Position numbers and translations under genes: made by a program. Source: Hyphobacterium sp. CCMP332 (GTDB lineage: Bacteria; Bacteroidota; Bacteroidia; Cytophagales; CCMP332). From it: a DNA stretch of 64,000 nt. The stretch lies in the NCBI GenBank assembly GCA_014323545.1, contig CP058647.1, forward strand, positions 440,001-504,000, given 5' to 3'. A model generated the notes under the pieces. That model saw nothing but the letters and a program-made list of their open reading frames with translations. It did not search any database and had not been told where the DNA came from. Positions 37,224 through 46,550 of the stretch are shown piece by piece (the stretch's first letter is position 1; the number at the start of each line of letters is the position of its first letter).

Positions 37224-38087
37224 ATGGTCTTAAAAGGTACCGGTGTAGCACTTGTTACTCCTTTCGATAAAAATTTGAGTATCGATTACTCCGCCTTACA
37301 AGGATTACTGGATTTTGTAAGTAAGGGTGTTGAATATCTTGTAGTTCAGGGCACAACAGGTGAGTCGCCGACTTTGAGTCTTAAAGAAAAGCAAGAGATA
37401 TTAAAATTTGTAAAAGATAATAATGACGACAAGCTTCCAATAGTTTATGGAATTGGTGGGAACAATACCAATGAAGTGATAAGTCAAATTAATTCAACTG
37501 ACCTGTCCGGTGTTGAAGCCATTTTATCCGTAAGCCCTTATTACAATAAGCCATCTCAATCTGCGCTAATACGCCATTATACCATGATAGCTGATGTATC
37601 TCCGGTTCCAGTAATATTGTACAATGTTCCCGGGAGAACAGGCGGCAATTTAAACGCCGGCACAACGCTTGAATTATCAAAGCACAATAATATAATCGGA
37701 ATTAAAGAGGCCTCAGGAAATATGGATCAGATTACAGAGATCGCATTGAACAAAGAAGATTCCTTTTTATTAATATCCGGTGATGATATGCTTACAGTGC
37801 CTATGATCAGTCTTGGAGCTGCTGGGGTAATATCTGTTATATCTAATGCATTCCCGATGGAATTCGGAGATTTGGTAAGAAAAGCCCTGGAGGGAGATTT
37901 TAAGTCGGAACGGCCTAATTACAGAATTTTAAACAGGATCAATCCTTTACTCTATAAAGAATCAAATCCGGTGGGAATCAAGCAAGTCCTTAAATCAATG
38001 GGTATTTGTGAAGGCTATTGCAGGCCACCATTATTTGAAGCTTCAGAAAACTTACAGAAAGAAATAAAAATGGTATTAAAAAAATAA
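37224..38087 (+). CDS. dapA: 4-hydroxy-tetrahydrodipicolinate synthase
   Basis: First committed step of lysine and diaminopimelate synthesis, condensing pyruvate and aspartate semialdehyde. Schiff-base lysine K161 (GIKEASGN), Y133 and R138 (LYNVPGRTG), and the GTTGESPTLS phosphate-like loop are present. Length 287 is normal. Final gene of the ligA-DUF6913-dapA run. Confidence 0.96.
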   Translation: MVLKGTGVALVTPFDKNLSIDYSALQGLLDFVSKGVEYLVVQGTTGESPTLSLKEKQEILKFVKDNNDDKLPIVYGIGGNNTNEVISQINSTDLSGVEAILSVSPYYNKPSQSALIRHYTMIADVSPVPVILYNVPGRTGGNLNAGTTLELSKHNNIIGIKEASGNMDQITEIALNKEDSFLLISGDDMLTVPMISLGAAGVISVISNAFPMEFGDLVRKALEGDFKSERPNYRILNRINPLLYKESNPVGIKQVLKSMGICEGYCRPPLFEASENLQKEIKMVLKK

Positions 38088-38089
38088 AG

Positions 38090-38118
38090 GAGCCAATTTC
38101 TTGACTCCTCTATTTTAT
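38090..38118. terminator. Weak terminator-like hairpin between dapA and the H1-like gene
   Basis: GGAGCC and GACTCC pair imperfectly around an AT-rich loop and are followed by a T-rich stretch. It lies between convergent genes and could serve both. Confidence 0.35.
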
Positions 38119-38136
38119 ATCCAAACGAAAGATAAT

Positions 38137-38313
38137 TTACTTACTGTTTTTGATATCCTGTACTTCCTTTCTGATTTCCTGCGCTAGGTTCTTAAGTTCT
38201 TGCATACCCTTTCTTACTCGGGTACCTGCGGCCTGGTTTTCTTTATCATAGAACTTTTGGAAGTCAGCCTCAAGTGACATAACTAAATCTCTTATTTGAT
38301 CAAATCTTTTCAT
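38137..38313 (-). CDS. Histone H1-like small basic protein
   Basis: A 58-residue protein (MKRFDQIRDLVMSLEADFQ at the N-terminus, ending EVQDIKNSK), lysine and glutamate rich and helical. It contains the conserved phrase FYDKENQAAGTRVRKGMQEL that I know from Bacteroidota proteins annotated as histone H1 or Hc1-like. It is likely DNA-associated, but the experimental basis is thin. Convergent with dapA. Confidence 0.85.
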   Translation of the reverse strand: MKRFDQIRDLVMSLEADFQKFYDKENQAAGTRVRKGMQELKNLAQEIRKEVQDIKNSK

Positions 38314-38418
38314 TTTACTTTATTTTAATTATCGTGATAAACTTAATCCTCGCTAAAAATAGAAATTTAATGATAGCGTTCAAACAAAACACAGCAAAAT
38401 ATTAATTTTTATCAATAT

Positions 38419-39666
38419 TTAGCTCTTTTCTAGTTGATGATTGACCTCTTTGTAGTCTCCTTCTTTCAATTTAACCGCTATTTTCTCAAAGGCAGCAATT
38501 GTTTCATCAACATCTGAAATGGAATGAACAGCGGTTGGTATCAATCTCAACATGATCACATCCTTTGGTACCACCGGATATATTACTATAGAACAAAAGA
38601 TATTGAAGTTCTCCCTTAAATCCATTGTCAGTTGAGCGGCTTCCTGAGGGCCTCCACTTAATATGACAGGAGTTACCGGAGAATTCGTTTGGCCAATATT
38701 AAATCCTCTTTCTTTTAGTCCTGTTTGTAGTGCATTTACAACCTTCCAAAGGTTTTCCTTTAGTTCGGGTTTTGATTTAAGCAATTCAAGTCTTTTCAAA
38801 TTTCCAATCACGATAGGCATTGGCAAGGATTTTGCGAAAATCTGTGATCTGGTATTGTATCTTAAATAATCAATAACATTTTCATTGCTGGCAGCAAATG
38901 CACCTATGCTTGCCATGGATTTTGCAAAAGTTGAAAAATAGATGTCAATTCCATCCTGACAGCCCTGATGTTCACCTGCACCGGCACCGGTTTTTCCAAG
39001 CGTTCCAAATCCGTGAGCATCATCCACCAATAAGCGGAAATCGTATTTTTTCTTTAAATCAACTATCTCTTTAAGTTTTCCCTGATTTCCGGACATCCCA
39101 AAAACACCTTCGGTGATGACCAATATACCACCACCTGATTCTGAGGCTATTCGCTCTGCTCTTTTCAATTGCTTTTCGCAAGCTTCAATATCATTATGTG
39201 CATATACAAATCGTTTGCCCGGATGCATTCTCAATCCATCGATAATACAGGCATGTGCTTCACTGTCATAAACCACCACATCGCGTCTGTCAAGTAATGC
39301 GTCAATTATAGACATGATTCCCTGATAACCGTAATTCAATAGAATTGAATCTTCTTTGCCGACAAAACTTGCCAATTCAGATTCCAACTGTTCGTGAATT
39401 GTAGAATTACCCGACATCATTCTTGCACCCATCGGATAAGCCAAACCCCAGTCCTCACTTGCTTGAGAGTCTGCTTTTCTAATTTCAGGGTGATTGGCAA
39501 GGCCCAAATAATTATTCAAACTCCATGTCAATACTTCTTTTCCTCTAAATACCATTCGAGGAGCTATTTCTCCTTCTAGTTTAGGGAATGCAAAATAACC
39601 ATGAGCAAAATTGGAGTACTTTCCAAGGGGCCCTCTGTCTTGTTGTAATTTTTCAAATAAATCCAC
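38419..39666 (-). CDS. Alpha-oxoamine synthase family PLP enzyme (serine palmitoyltransferase or cysteate acyltransferase)
   Basis: Condenses an amino acid with an acyl thioester with loss of CO2. PLP features are YLGLANHPEIRKA, DSEAHACIIDG, LLVDDAHGFGTLG, and the lysine in STFAKSMASIG. With the GTG start at 39666 (VDLFEKLQQDRGPLG) it has 415 residues. The N-terminal HGYFAFPKLEGEI block sets it apart from KBL and BioF. In Bacteroidota such enzymes start either sphingolipid synthesis (serine) or sulfonolipid synthesis (cysteate); the sequence alone does not decide. Monocistronic. Confidence 0.82.
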   Translation of the reverse strand: MDLFEKLQQDRGPLGKYSNFAHGYFAFPKLEGEIAPRMVFRGKEVLTWSLNNYLGLANHPEIRKADSQASEDWGLAYPMGARMMSGNSTIHEQLESELASFVGKEDSILLNYGYQGIMSIIDALLDRRDVVVYDSEAHACIIDGLRMHPGKRFVYAHNDIEACEKQLKRAERIASESGGGILVITEGVFGMSGNQGKLKEIVDLKKKYDFRLLVDDAHGFGTLGKTGAGAGEHQGCQDGIDIYFSTFAKSMASIGAFAASNENVIDYLRYNTRSQIFAKSLPMPIVIGNLKRLELLKSKPELKENLWKVVNALQTGLKERGFNIGQTNSPVTPVILSGGPQEAAQLTMDLRENFNIFCSIVIYPVVPKDVIMLRLIPTAVHSISDVDETIAAFEKIAVKLKEGDYKEVNHQLEKS

Positions 39667-39800
39667 GATAAAAAATTTAATTTCGTCTTCTCTAGGCTGC
39701 AAAGCTAAGATGAAAACTAAGATTCTCAAATTAGCGCATTCTGAAATATATTTAATTTTAAGCTTCAGAAATAGTAAATCTTATTTATTTTTCACTTTAT

Positions 39801-41303
39801 ATGACAAAGATTAAAAAGATATTAATTGCAAACAGGGGTGAAATCGCGCTCAGAGTGATTAGAACAGCGAAAGAGATGGGAATAAAAACCGTTGCCGTTT
39901 ACAGCGATGTCGACCGGGAATCTCTACATGTTTTTCACGCCGACGAGGCAGTTCACATCGGGGCCTCTCCTTCAAGCGAGTCATATCTCAATATAGATAA
40001 AATTATTAATGCCGCTAAAAGCCGAAATGTTGATGCCATTCATCCCGGTTATGGCTTTCTTTCTGAGAATGCAAAATTTGCAATCGCTATTGAAGATGCG
40101 GGAATGATATTCATAGGCCCTTCTGCCCATTCCATTGAAATAATGGGAAGTAAATTAGCAGCAAAAGAAGCTGTCGCTAAATATGATATCCCACTCATCC
40201 CAGGTTCAAAGGGGGCGATTTCTGATGTAAATGAGGCAAAAAAGATCGCTAAAGATATTGGCTTTCCAATTTTGATTAAAGCAAGTGCCGGCGGAGGTGG
40301 AAAAGGAATGAGAATTGTCGAAAAAGAAGCCGATCTGGATGAACAGATGCAAAGAGCTATTAGCGAAGCCAAATCTGCATTTGGCGACGGTTCCGTTTTT
40401 ATCGAAAAATATGTTAGCAAGCCTCGTCATATAGAATTTCAAATAATGGGAGATAAACACGGAAACGTGGTGCATTTATTTGAGAGGGAGTGCTCAATAC
40501 AAAGAAGACATCAAAAAGTGGTAGAAGAAGCACCATCAGCAGTACTGACACCTGAAATACGTGCTAAAATGGGTGAAGCGGCTAAAAATGTGGCCAAGGC
40601 CTGCAATTATTATAATGCTGGAACTGTAGAATTTGTAATGGATGCAGATTTGAATTTTTATTTCCTTGAAATGAACACAAGACTCCAGGTTGAACATCCG
40701 GTTACAGAAATGATCACCAGGCTTGATCTCGTAAAGGAACAGATCAAAATTGCAGAAGGAGAAAAATTGAGTTTTTCACAGGATGAGGTAAAAATGTACG
40801 GCCATTCTGTTGAAGTAAGAGTATATGCTGAAGACCCGGAAAATAATTTTTTACCTGATACCGGAACATTGGAAACCTATATTCGCCCTCAGGGGAATGG
40901 GGTTCGTCTGGACGATGGATTTAGAGAAGGTCAGGCCATTCCAATATTTTATGATCCAATGATTGCGAAATTAGTGAGTTATGGCCACGATCGCGCTGAA
41001 GCCATTGATAAAATGCGAAGGGCAATTGATGAATATAAAATCACCGGCTTGAGTACCACTCTTTCTTTTGGAAAATTCGTCATGGACCACGAAGCCTTTT
41101 TATCCGGACATTTTGATACTAATTTTGTGAATAAATATTTTAAACCCAATGAGCAAAAAGTGTATTCCAACAATTCTAAATGTCATAAAATTGCAGCTGC
41201 ATTAACACAAACCATATTTGACGAAAAAAGACCGCAAAAAACAGGCGTAGGTAAAATCGCCGGTACTGCGCAGGGAAAAACCTGGAAAAACAGATTAAAC
41301 TAA
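39801..41303 (+). CDS. accC: Acetyl-CoA carboxylase, biotin carboxylase subunit
   Basis: ATP-grasp enzyme that carboxylates biotin on the carrier protein, feeding fatty acid synthesis. Landmarks are KILIANRGEIALRVIRTAKEMG, the glycine-rich ATP loop KASAGGGGKGMR, HIEFQIMGDKHGNVVHLFERECS and FLEMNTRLQVEHPVTE. At 500 residues it is about 50 longer than E. coli AccC. The extra length is a lysine-rich C-terminus without a biotin-attachment MKM motif, so it is not a fused pyruvate/propionyl carboxylase. accB is not adjacent. Confidence 0.93.
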   Translation: MTKIKKILIANRGEIALRVIRTAKEMGIKTVAVYSDVDRESLHVFHADEAVHIGASPSSESYLNIDKIINAAKSRNVDAIHPGYGFLSENAKFAIAIEDAGMIFIGPSAHSIEIMGSKLAAKEAVAKYDIPLIPGSKGAISDVNEAKKIAKDIGFPILIKASAGGGGKGMRIVEKEADLDEQMQRAISEAKSAFGDGSVFIEKYVSKPRHIEFQIMGDKHGNVVHLFERECSIQRRHQKVVEEAPSAVLTPEIRAKMGEAAKNVAKACNYYNAGTVEFVMDADLNFYFLEMNTRLQVEHPVTEMITRLDLVKEQIKIAEGEKLSFSQDEVKMYGHSVEVRVYAEDPENNFLPDTGTLETYIRPQGNGVRLDDGFREGQAIPIFYDPMIAKLVSYGHDRAEAIDKMRRAIDEYKITGLSTTLSFGKFVMDHEAFLSGHFDTNFVNKYFKPNEQKVYSNNSKCHKIAAALTQTIFDEKRPQKTGVGKIAGTAQGKTWKNRLN

Positions 41304-41309
41304 ATTTAA

Positions 41310-42581
41310 ATGCCTGAAATACAGCCTATCAAGGCTTGGAGATACAATAAGGAGTTATCTGAAAAAATCGATGAACTCACTTCCCCGCTTTTTGATGTTG
41401 TTTCACAAAAACAAAGGGAAAAACTATATCAGAATCCTTTAAACAGCATTCATCTTTCAGTACCCAAGGGAGATGATCCTTTTCAAACTGCCTATGATAC
41501 CTTTAAGGAATGGAAAGAAAAGGGCATTTTATTAAAGGACCCTATTCCTGCTATTTATGTATATTATCAATATTTTTCTTTCCCGGGGAGTGAAGAGGAA
41601 TTTTGCCGCAAGGGCTTTGTTTGCAATATCAAAGCACATTATTGGCATGAAAATAGAATTCTGCGACATGAAAATACCATTCCGGAAGCTGTCAACGACC
41701 GGATTCAACTCCTTGAAAAAACACAGCTCAATGTTAGCCCAACACACGGTCTTTATAAAGATGATGATTTTATCCTTGAAAAATTTATGGATGAAAGTAT
41801 GAAAGCCCCTCTTTATGAAACAGAAGATTATCAGGGAGTAAGAGATGTTTTAAGCGTTATTCACGATCAGGAAATAATTGAACATTTTCAAAAAACCATA
41901 AAAGGAAGACAAATTATACTCGCCGATGGCCACCATCGCTATGAAAGTTCACTTGTCTATCGGAAAAAAATGGAGAATCAATATCCTGATTCAAAAGGAA
42001 ATGAACCATACAATTATCACTTGATATATTTAACTAATTCCAGTTCTGATCATTTAAGAATATTACCTACCCACAGATTAGTTAAAAACCTTCCGACTAT
42101 TGATGAAAATGACATTCTTAGAAAACTTGAAAACTATTTTACCATTAGAGAACTGGAAGATCCTTATGATGTGAACCAGATTATTGCAGGTAAGAAGTTT
42201 GCCTTTGGTCTGATTTTCAATAATGCGACCTATAAAATCAGACTCAAAGAAGGATTGGAAAAAACCATTAGCTGGAAATTTCCTGATGTAATTAAGAATC
42301 TGGATTTGACCGTATTACACTATTTCTTTATTGAAAAAGTACTGGAAATTAAGGGAAAGGACCAGCGCACGGATACGCATTTGGAGTTTGAACGAAATTT
42401 TTCAACCTGTTTGTCAAAAGTTCAGAAAGGGGAAGCGCAAATAGCATTAATCACCAACGATATTAAAATGCATGAAATTCTTGATGTTTGTCATTCTGGA
42501 TTTACAATGCCACAGAAAAGTACCTATTTCTATCCCAAAGCGATATGTGGGTTTTTATTTAATTCAATCGCCGAATATTAA
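41310..42581 (+). CDS. DUF1015 family protein
   Basis: A 423-residue soluble protein. It contains the DUF1015 hallmark ILADGHHRYESSLVYRKKM and DDPFQTAYDTFKEWKE at the N-terminus. Other members often lie near serine-biosynthesis genes, and a link to serine phosphate chemistry has been suggested, but I cannot support a reaction. It starts 6 nt after accC, so it is probably co-transcribed. Its end overlaps the convergent oxidoreductase by 4 nt. Confidence 0.83.
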   Translation: MPEIQPIKAWRYNKELSEKIDELTSPLFDVVSQKQREKLYQNPLNSIHLSVPKGDDPFQTAYDTFKEWKEKGILLKDPIPAIYVYYQYFSFPGSEEEFCRKGFVCNIKAHYWHENRILRHENTIPEAVNDRIQLLEKTQLNVSPTHGLYKDDDFILEKFMDESMKAPLYETEDYQGVRDVLSVIHDQEIIEHFQKTIKGRQIILADGHHRYESSLVYRKKMENQYPDSKGNEPYNYHLIYLTNSSSDHLRILPTHRLVKNLPTIDENDILRKLENYFTIRELEDPYDVNQIIAGKKFAFGLIFNNATYKIRLKEGLEKTISWKFPDVIKNLDLTVLHYFFIEKVLEIKGKDQRTDTHLEFERNFSTCLSKVQKGEAQIALITNDIKMHEILDVCHSGFTMPQKSTYFYPKAICGFLFNSIAEY

Positions 42582-44068
42582 GCCAGGACTTTCCAATCGG
42601 AATAATGACCCTCACAGTATCTTTTACAAGAGATTTTATGATGCATGACTCCCGGTTTGATAATGCTATTTCCTAAAAACATTCTGACACATTCCTGAAT
42701 ACCTTCAATAATTGATGGATGCGGGTGAATTAGTTCGGCCAGTTCTTCTATGCCTTTTCCTGTAGCAATAAGCAAAGCAACAGCTTGAATAGCACTAGAT
42801 GCATGTTCTCCAAGTGCGCGCATGCCCAATATTTTCATCTCATCATCATCAGTTACCAGGATTTTAAAAAATCCCTGGGTGTTTCTCATTGCTATGGCCC
42901 TCGCAATGCATTCAAAACCCAAACTCACTACCTTATAATTTATCCCCTGTTTTTGAGCCATTTGTTCATTCATTCCCACCCCTGCAGTTTCAGGATTTAA
43001 AAACATTATTGTAGAAATATTATCATACATCATGCTCTTTTTGGGCTTCCCGTATATTTTTTCAACTGCATATCGGCCTTCCAACTCTCCAACATTTACA
43101 AGCGCAATGTCCGCGGTTAAATCACCGACGGCATAGATATTTTTTATACTTGTTTGCGTGTCTCCATCAATGATGTGTCCCCGATCACTCATTTTGATTC
43201 CTACACGCCCCAAGCCCAATCCCTCAATATTCGGAACTCTTCCAATCGAAATAAGAGCTTTCTCCACTCTGAATTTGTTGATCTTACCGTTGATGCGAGA
43301 AATGGTTTCGTATTCTACCTCCCCATCCACTATTTTCATGGAGTTGAGATCGGTATTTCTGTGAATAATAACTCCTTTTTTCTCAAGATTTTCTTCTATA
43401 ATGCTTGTAATATCCGAGTCTTCAAAAGGTAGAATTCTTTTATCTCTTGCTATGATGTGAACTTCGGTTTCGCCAAAATTGCTAAAGATTGTTGCGAATT
43501 CGCAACCTATCACTCCGGCCCCTACAATTAATAGGCTTTTCGGGTAGTTTTCGAATGAATTAATACCATCACTTGTTACAATAATTTTTTCATCTATTGG
43601 TATGTCCTTTATATAACGAGGCCTTGAACCTGTAGCCAATACAATGTTTTCACCCCAAACAACAAATTCTTCATTTTCGGTTAAAATGGATACCTCATTT
43701 TTTGTCTGCAGACTTGCAGTTCCTTTAATACTGGTAAAAGCTGAATTGTTTAAATTTCTGAGCCAGGCTATTTGTTCTTCAAGAATATTATTTCGCTCTT
43801 TAGCAGCACGATCCACGCTGGCTTTTATTCTTTTGAATGGAACATCCGGAGCTGTTACATTAAAGGTTTTAAGATTTTCATGATAGGCCAAAGCCTGCCT
43901 TGAGAGCTCCCAAAATGTTTTTGAAGTAAGAGCACCATTGTATATTCCGGCACCTCCTATCCTGTCTTTCTCAATTAAAAGGACTTTTTTGTTAAAGTCT
44001 ACACCTCGCATTGCGGCTGCAAAACCCGAAGGCCCTCCTCCAATTACGATGAGATCGTATTTCTCCAT
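42578..44068 (-). CDS. FAD/NAD(P) disulfide-reductase family protein lacking the redox cysteines
   Basis: Same fold as dihydrolipoamide dehydrogenase and soluble transhydrogenase. FAD-binding GGGPSGFAAA, NAD-binding GAGVIGCEFATIFSNFG, AVGDLTADIALV and the C-terminal HPHPSIIEGIQE dimer/catalytic motif are intact. The active-site loop reads GGAGIYNGALTSKT: both positions that are Cys in lipoamide dehydrogenase are Gly41 and Ala46. It thus cannot reduce disulfides by the usual path. A pyridine nucleotide transhydrogenase (SthA-like) or quinone-type reductase is likely. I use the ATG at 44068. Confidence 0.82.
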   Translation of the reverse strand: MEKYDLIVIGGGPSGFAAAMRGVDFNKKVLLIEKDRIGGAGIYNGALTSKTFWELSRQALAYHENLKTFNVTAPDVPFKRIKASVDRAAKERNNILEEQIAWLRNLNNSAFTSIKGTASLQTKNEVSILTENEEFVVWGENIVLATGSRPRYIKDIPIDEKIIVTSDGINSFENYPKSLLIVGAGVIGCEFATIFSNFGETEVHIIARDKRILPFEDSDITSIIEENLEKKGVIIHRNTDLNSMKIVDGEVEYETISRINGKINKFRVEKALISIGRVPNIEGLGLGRVGIKMSDRGHIIDGDTQTSIKNIYAVGDLTADIALVNVGELEGRYAVEKIYGKPKKSMMYDNISTIMFLNPETAGVGMNEQMAQKQGINYKVVSLGFECIARAIAMRNTQGFFKILVTDDDEMKILGMRALGEHASSAIQAVALLIATGKGIEELAELIHPHPSIIEGIQECVRMFLGNSIIKPGVMHHKISCKRYCEGHYSDWKVLA

Positions 44069-44130
44069 ATTCAAGTATTATTGAAAATAAAGATATTACA
44101 ATTTTAAATATTGAAAATTTTAATGACGCT

Positions 44131-45783
44131 TTATTGAACCGGCAGATCGAGCCAGGATTCTATTTTAAAATGCTGTTCGGCACGACCGGAAAAATCAAGG
44201 GCTCTGTTCTCAATATCATCACCTTTTGAATTGGCCTCTACTGTTTGCCAGTTGCCGCGCGTAAATTTAAAATATGCCGTCCCCTTATAAACAGGCAAAT
44301 CAATATAGTACTTTCCATCAGGACTCATTTTTAATCTAAATCTGGAAGCACGGGGATCCCAGTCATTAAGATTTGAAGCAAAATAAATGTCGGCACCCGC
44401 AGGAGTATTTTCCGGATATTTATCAATAACCACTCTTATTGCTTTGTAATTTTTTCGATACAGGTCAAGCCAATTCTCAATCCGCACTTCAACAAGTTCT
44501 TCTCCGTCGAATTTAAAAAATCGATTCTTTATTTTTCTTCCGTATAAATCCACTTCTTCTGTCTCCCATTTCCCCCTGGTAAATTTGTACTCTACCGTTC
44601 TTGATTTTCTTGGAATACTTACAGATAAATTTCCATTTGAATTGGGTTTTAAACGGTATTGAAATTCACCAGGATTCCAATTATTGAAACTTCCTGTGAT
44701 GTATATATCATCACCGATTGGAGTATTTACAGGAAATTTTACCACTTCAAAAGTGATGTATTTTGAACGCTTAGTGTTATAAAGGTCCTTCCAGCCAACA
44801 ACATTAAATCGAATAGTATCGATGTCAGAAAATTCATGGACGTAATTGTTTTTGGTGCCCCCGTTTTTATCTACTTCTTCAGTTTTCCAGGAACCCCGAG
44901 TAAATTTAAATTCAATTTTATCTCCCTTTCTCGGTAAACTAAAGAAGTATTTGCCTTTGAAATTTTTCATGAGGAAGTTCTTATCTCTGGGATACCAACC
45001 ATTAAAATCACCGGCAATATATATGTCTGCATAAGGAGGTGTGTTTTCCGGAACTGAATTTATAACAATGGTAACGTTGTTATTCACTGGCTTGACCATG
45101 TCTTCCCAGCTATCAACTTTCAATTTTATTGTATCGCCGGGAGAATATGCGATATTTCGAATGGGAGCTTCATTTCCATAAACATCTGCTTCGGATTTGC
45201 TCAAATCTCCTCTGGTAACCTTTACACTTAACAGTTTTGTGTTTTTGGGTTTGGGAATCGTAAGTATATACTCACCGGTTCCGCTGTCTTTTTTAAAATA
45301 GCTCGAACTATCCCCCGGGTTCCACAAATTGTAATTCCCCGCCAGAGTCAATGGCTCATCTTGTGGGGTATTTTCCGGAACTTCTAATTTGAAGGTGATA
45401 TGCCCGCACATTAGAGGCTCAACGTCCTTCCAACTTTTGATTTCGGCATTAACAGATTTCTCGTTTTCCTTAATTACCCTATTGTTCATGTGGTAGCCAC
45501 AAATATCCGTTTCAATGGATGATAACTCTCCCCTACTGATTTTGTATTCTATGGTTCCAAATCCTCTGGGAATACTTATATAATAATTGCTGTCTTCATC
45601 CATTTTTAATTGATAGCTGGGATCTCCGGGATCCCAATAATTGAAATTGCCCATTACATAAAGTCTTGAGCCAGGTGGTGTATTAGGAGGTATTTCGGTA
45701 ACACGAATCGTCACTTCTCTACATGAGAATAGAGAAAATAATACTGAAAACAATAACAATATGGTATTAAATGAAAAATTCAT
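44131..45783 (-). CDS. Lipoprotein with five tandem CBM20/48-like beta-sandwich repeats
   Basis: 550 residues. A lipobox (FSLFSC) is followed by five repeats of about 105 residues. Each carries a PxNTPxGxxIYxxGxFNxWxPG opening, a segment ending SIPRG or similar, and a KFTRGxWxTEEVD motif. The repeats resemble starch/glycogen-binding sandwich domains (CBM20/48-like), but no catalytic domain is attached. It is probably a surface or periplasmic binding protein. Its ATG overlaps the stop of the LytTR regulator by one base (TAATG), so the three genes form a coupled operon. Confidence 0.8.
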   Translation of the reverse strand: MNFSFNTILLLFSVLFSLFSCREVTIRVTEIPPNTPPGSRLYVMGNFNYWDPGDPSYQLKMDEDSNYYISIPRGFGTIEYKISRGELSSIETDICGYHMNNRVIKENEKSVNAEIKSWKDVEPLMCGHITFKLEVPENTPQDEPLTLAGNYNLWNPGDSSSYFKKDSGTGEYILTIPKPKNTKLLSVKVTRGDLSKSEADVYGNEAPIRNIAYSPGDTIKLKVDSWEDMVKPVNNNVTIVINSVPENTPPYADIYIAGDFNGWYPRDKNFLMKNFKGKYFFSLPRKGDKIEFKFTRGSWKTEEVDKNGGTKNNYVHEFSDIDTIRFNVVGWKDLYNTKRSKYITFEVVKFPVNTPIGDDIYITGSFNNWNPGEFQYRLKPNSNGNLSVSIPRKSRTVEYKFTRGKWETEEVDLYGRKIKNRFFKFDGEELVEVRIENWLDLYRKNYKAIRVVIDKYPENTPAGADIYFASNLNDWDPRASRFRLKMSPDGKYYIDLPVYKGTAYFKFTRGNWQTVEANSKGDDIENRALDFSGRAEQHFKIESWLDLPVQ

Positions 45784-46550
45784 TAATTGTCCATCCACTT
45801 TAGAAAATCACTTACTTTCACTCGACTTACCAGCACTTTATCCCCTGAATCCGGATTTAAATCAACTTTTAAACGGCTGTTGAAATATTTATGGACCTTG
45901 GCGATGCTCTCAATATTTGAAACATAGGTCCTGTTTAATCTAAAAAACTCTTTTGGATCAAGCATTTCTGTTAATTCCTCTAAAGTGTATTCAATGATGT
46001 GCTTTTTCCCATGTTTATCGATGAGGTAAACAATGTTATTATCAGCTTTGAAATAGGCGACATCACTTGAGTCAATTTTTATGTATTGATCACCTACTTT
46101 AGAAACAAAGCGTTTTTTAAACTCCTTGCCCGAATAATTGAGCATTTCCCTTACTTTTTTAATGCTTTCATCAAGTTCATTGGATGAAAACTGCGCTTTT
46201 ATTCCCTTGTATTTCTCAAGCGCTGCCTGAAGGTCTTTAGGCTCTATTGGTTTTAAAAGGTAATCTATACTGTTCAACTTGAAAGCCTCAAGGGCATACT
46301 CATTAAAGGCTGTAGTGAAAATCACCGGTGATGTTATTTTTACCTTCCTGAAAATTTCAAAAGAAAGTCCATCAGATAATTGTATATCGAGAAACACAAG
46401 ATCCGGTGAGGTATTTGATGAGAACCACTCAATACCGTCTTCCACAGAATCAATTTTATCGATGATCTCAATGTCAGGTTCAATATTTTTTAAAAGACGT
46501 TCCAGTTCAATTTGTGCTACCGGTTCATCTTCAACGATTAAGACTTTCAT
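45783..46550 (-). CDS. LytTR-family response regulator
   Basis: 255 residues: a receiver domain with phospho-acceptor D55 (LVFLDIQLSDG), acidic ED at residues 7-8, and the conserved K in LLKPIEP. A C-terminal LytTR DNA-binding domain follows (FFRLNRTYVSNIESIAKVHKYFN). It overlaps the kinase gene upstream by 4 nt. LytTR regulators usually bind paired direct repeats; I could not identify such a pair with confidence upstream of the operon. Confidence 0.93.
   Translation of the reverse strand: MKVLIVEDEPVAQIELERLLKNIEPDIEIIDKIDSVEDGIEWFSSNTSPDLVFLDIQLSDGLSFEIFRKVKITSPVIFTTAFNEYALEAFKLNSIDYLLKPIEPKDLQAALEKYKGIKAQFSSNELDESIKKVREMLNYSGKEFKKRFVSKVGDQYIKIDSSDVAYFKADNNIVYLIDKHGKKHIIEYTLEELTEMLDPKEFFRLNRTYVSNIESIAKVHKYFNSRLKVDLNPDSGDKVLVSRVKVSDFLKWMDN

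Noticed and set aside
39667-39729. Upstream start for the alpha-oxoamine synthase
   Set aside because: The extra residues are AT-rich intergenic translation. The GTG at 39666 yields the expected N-terminus.
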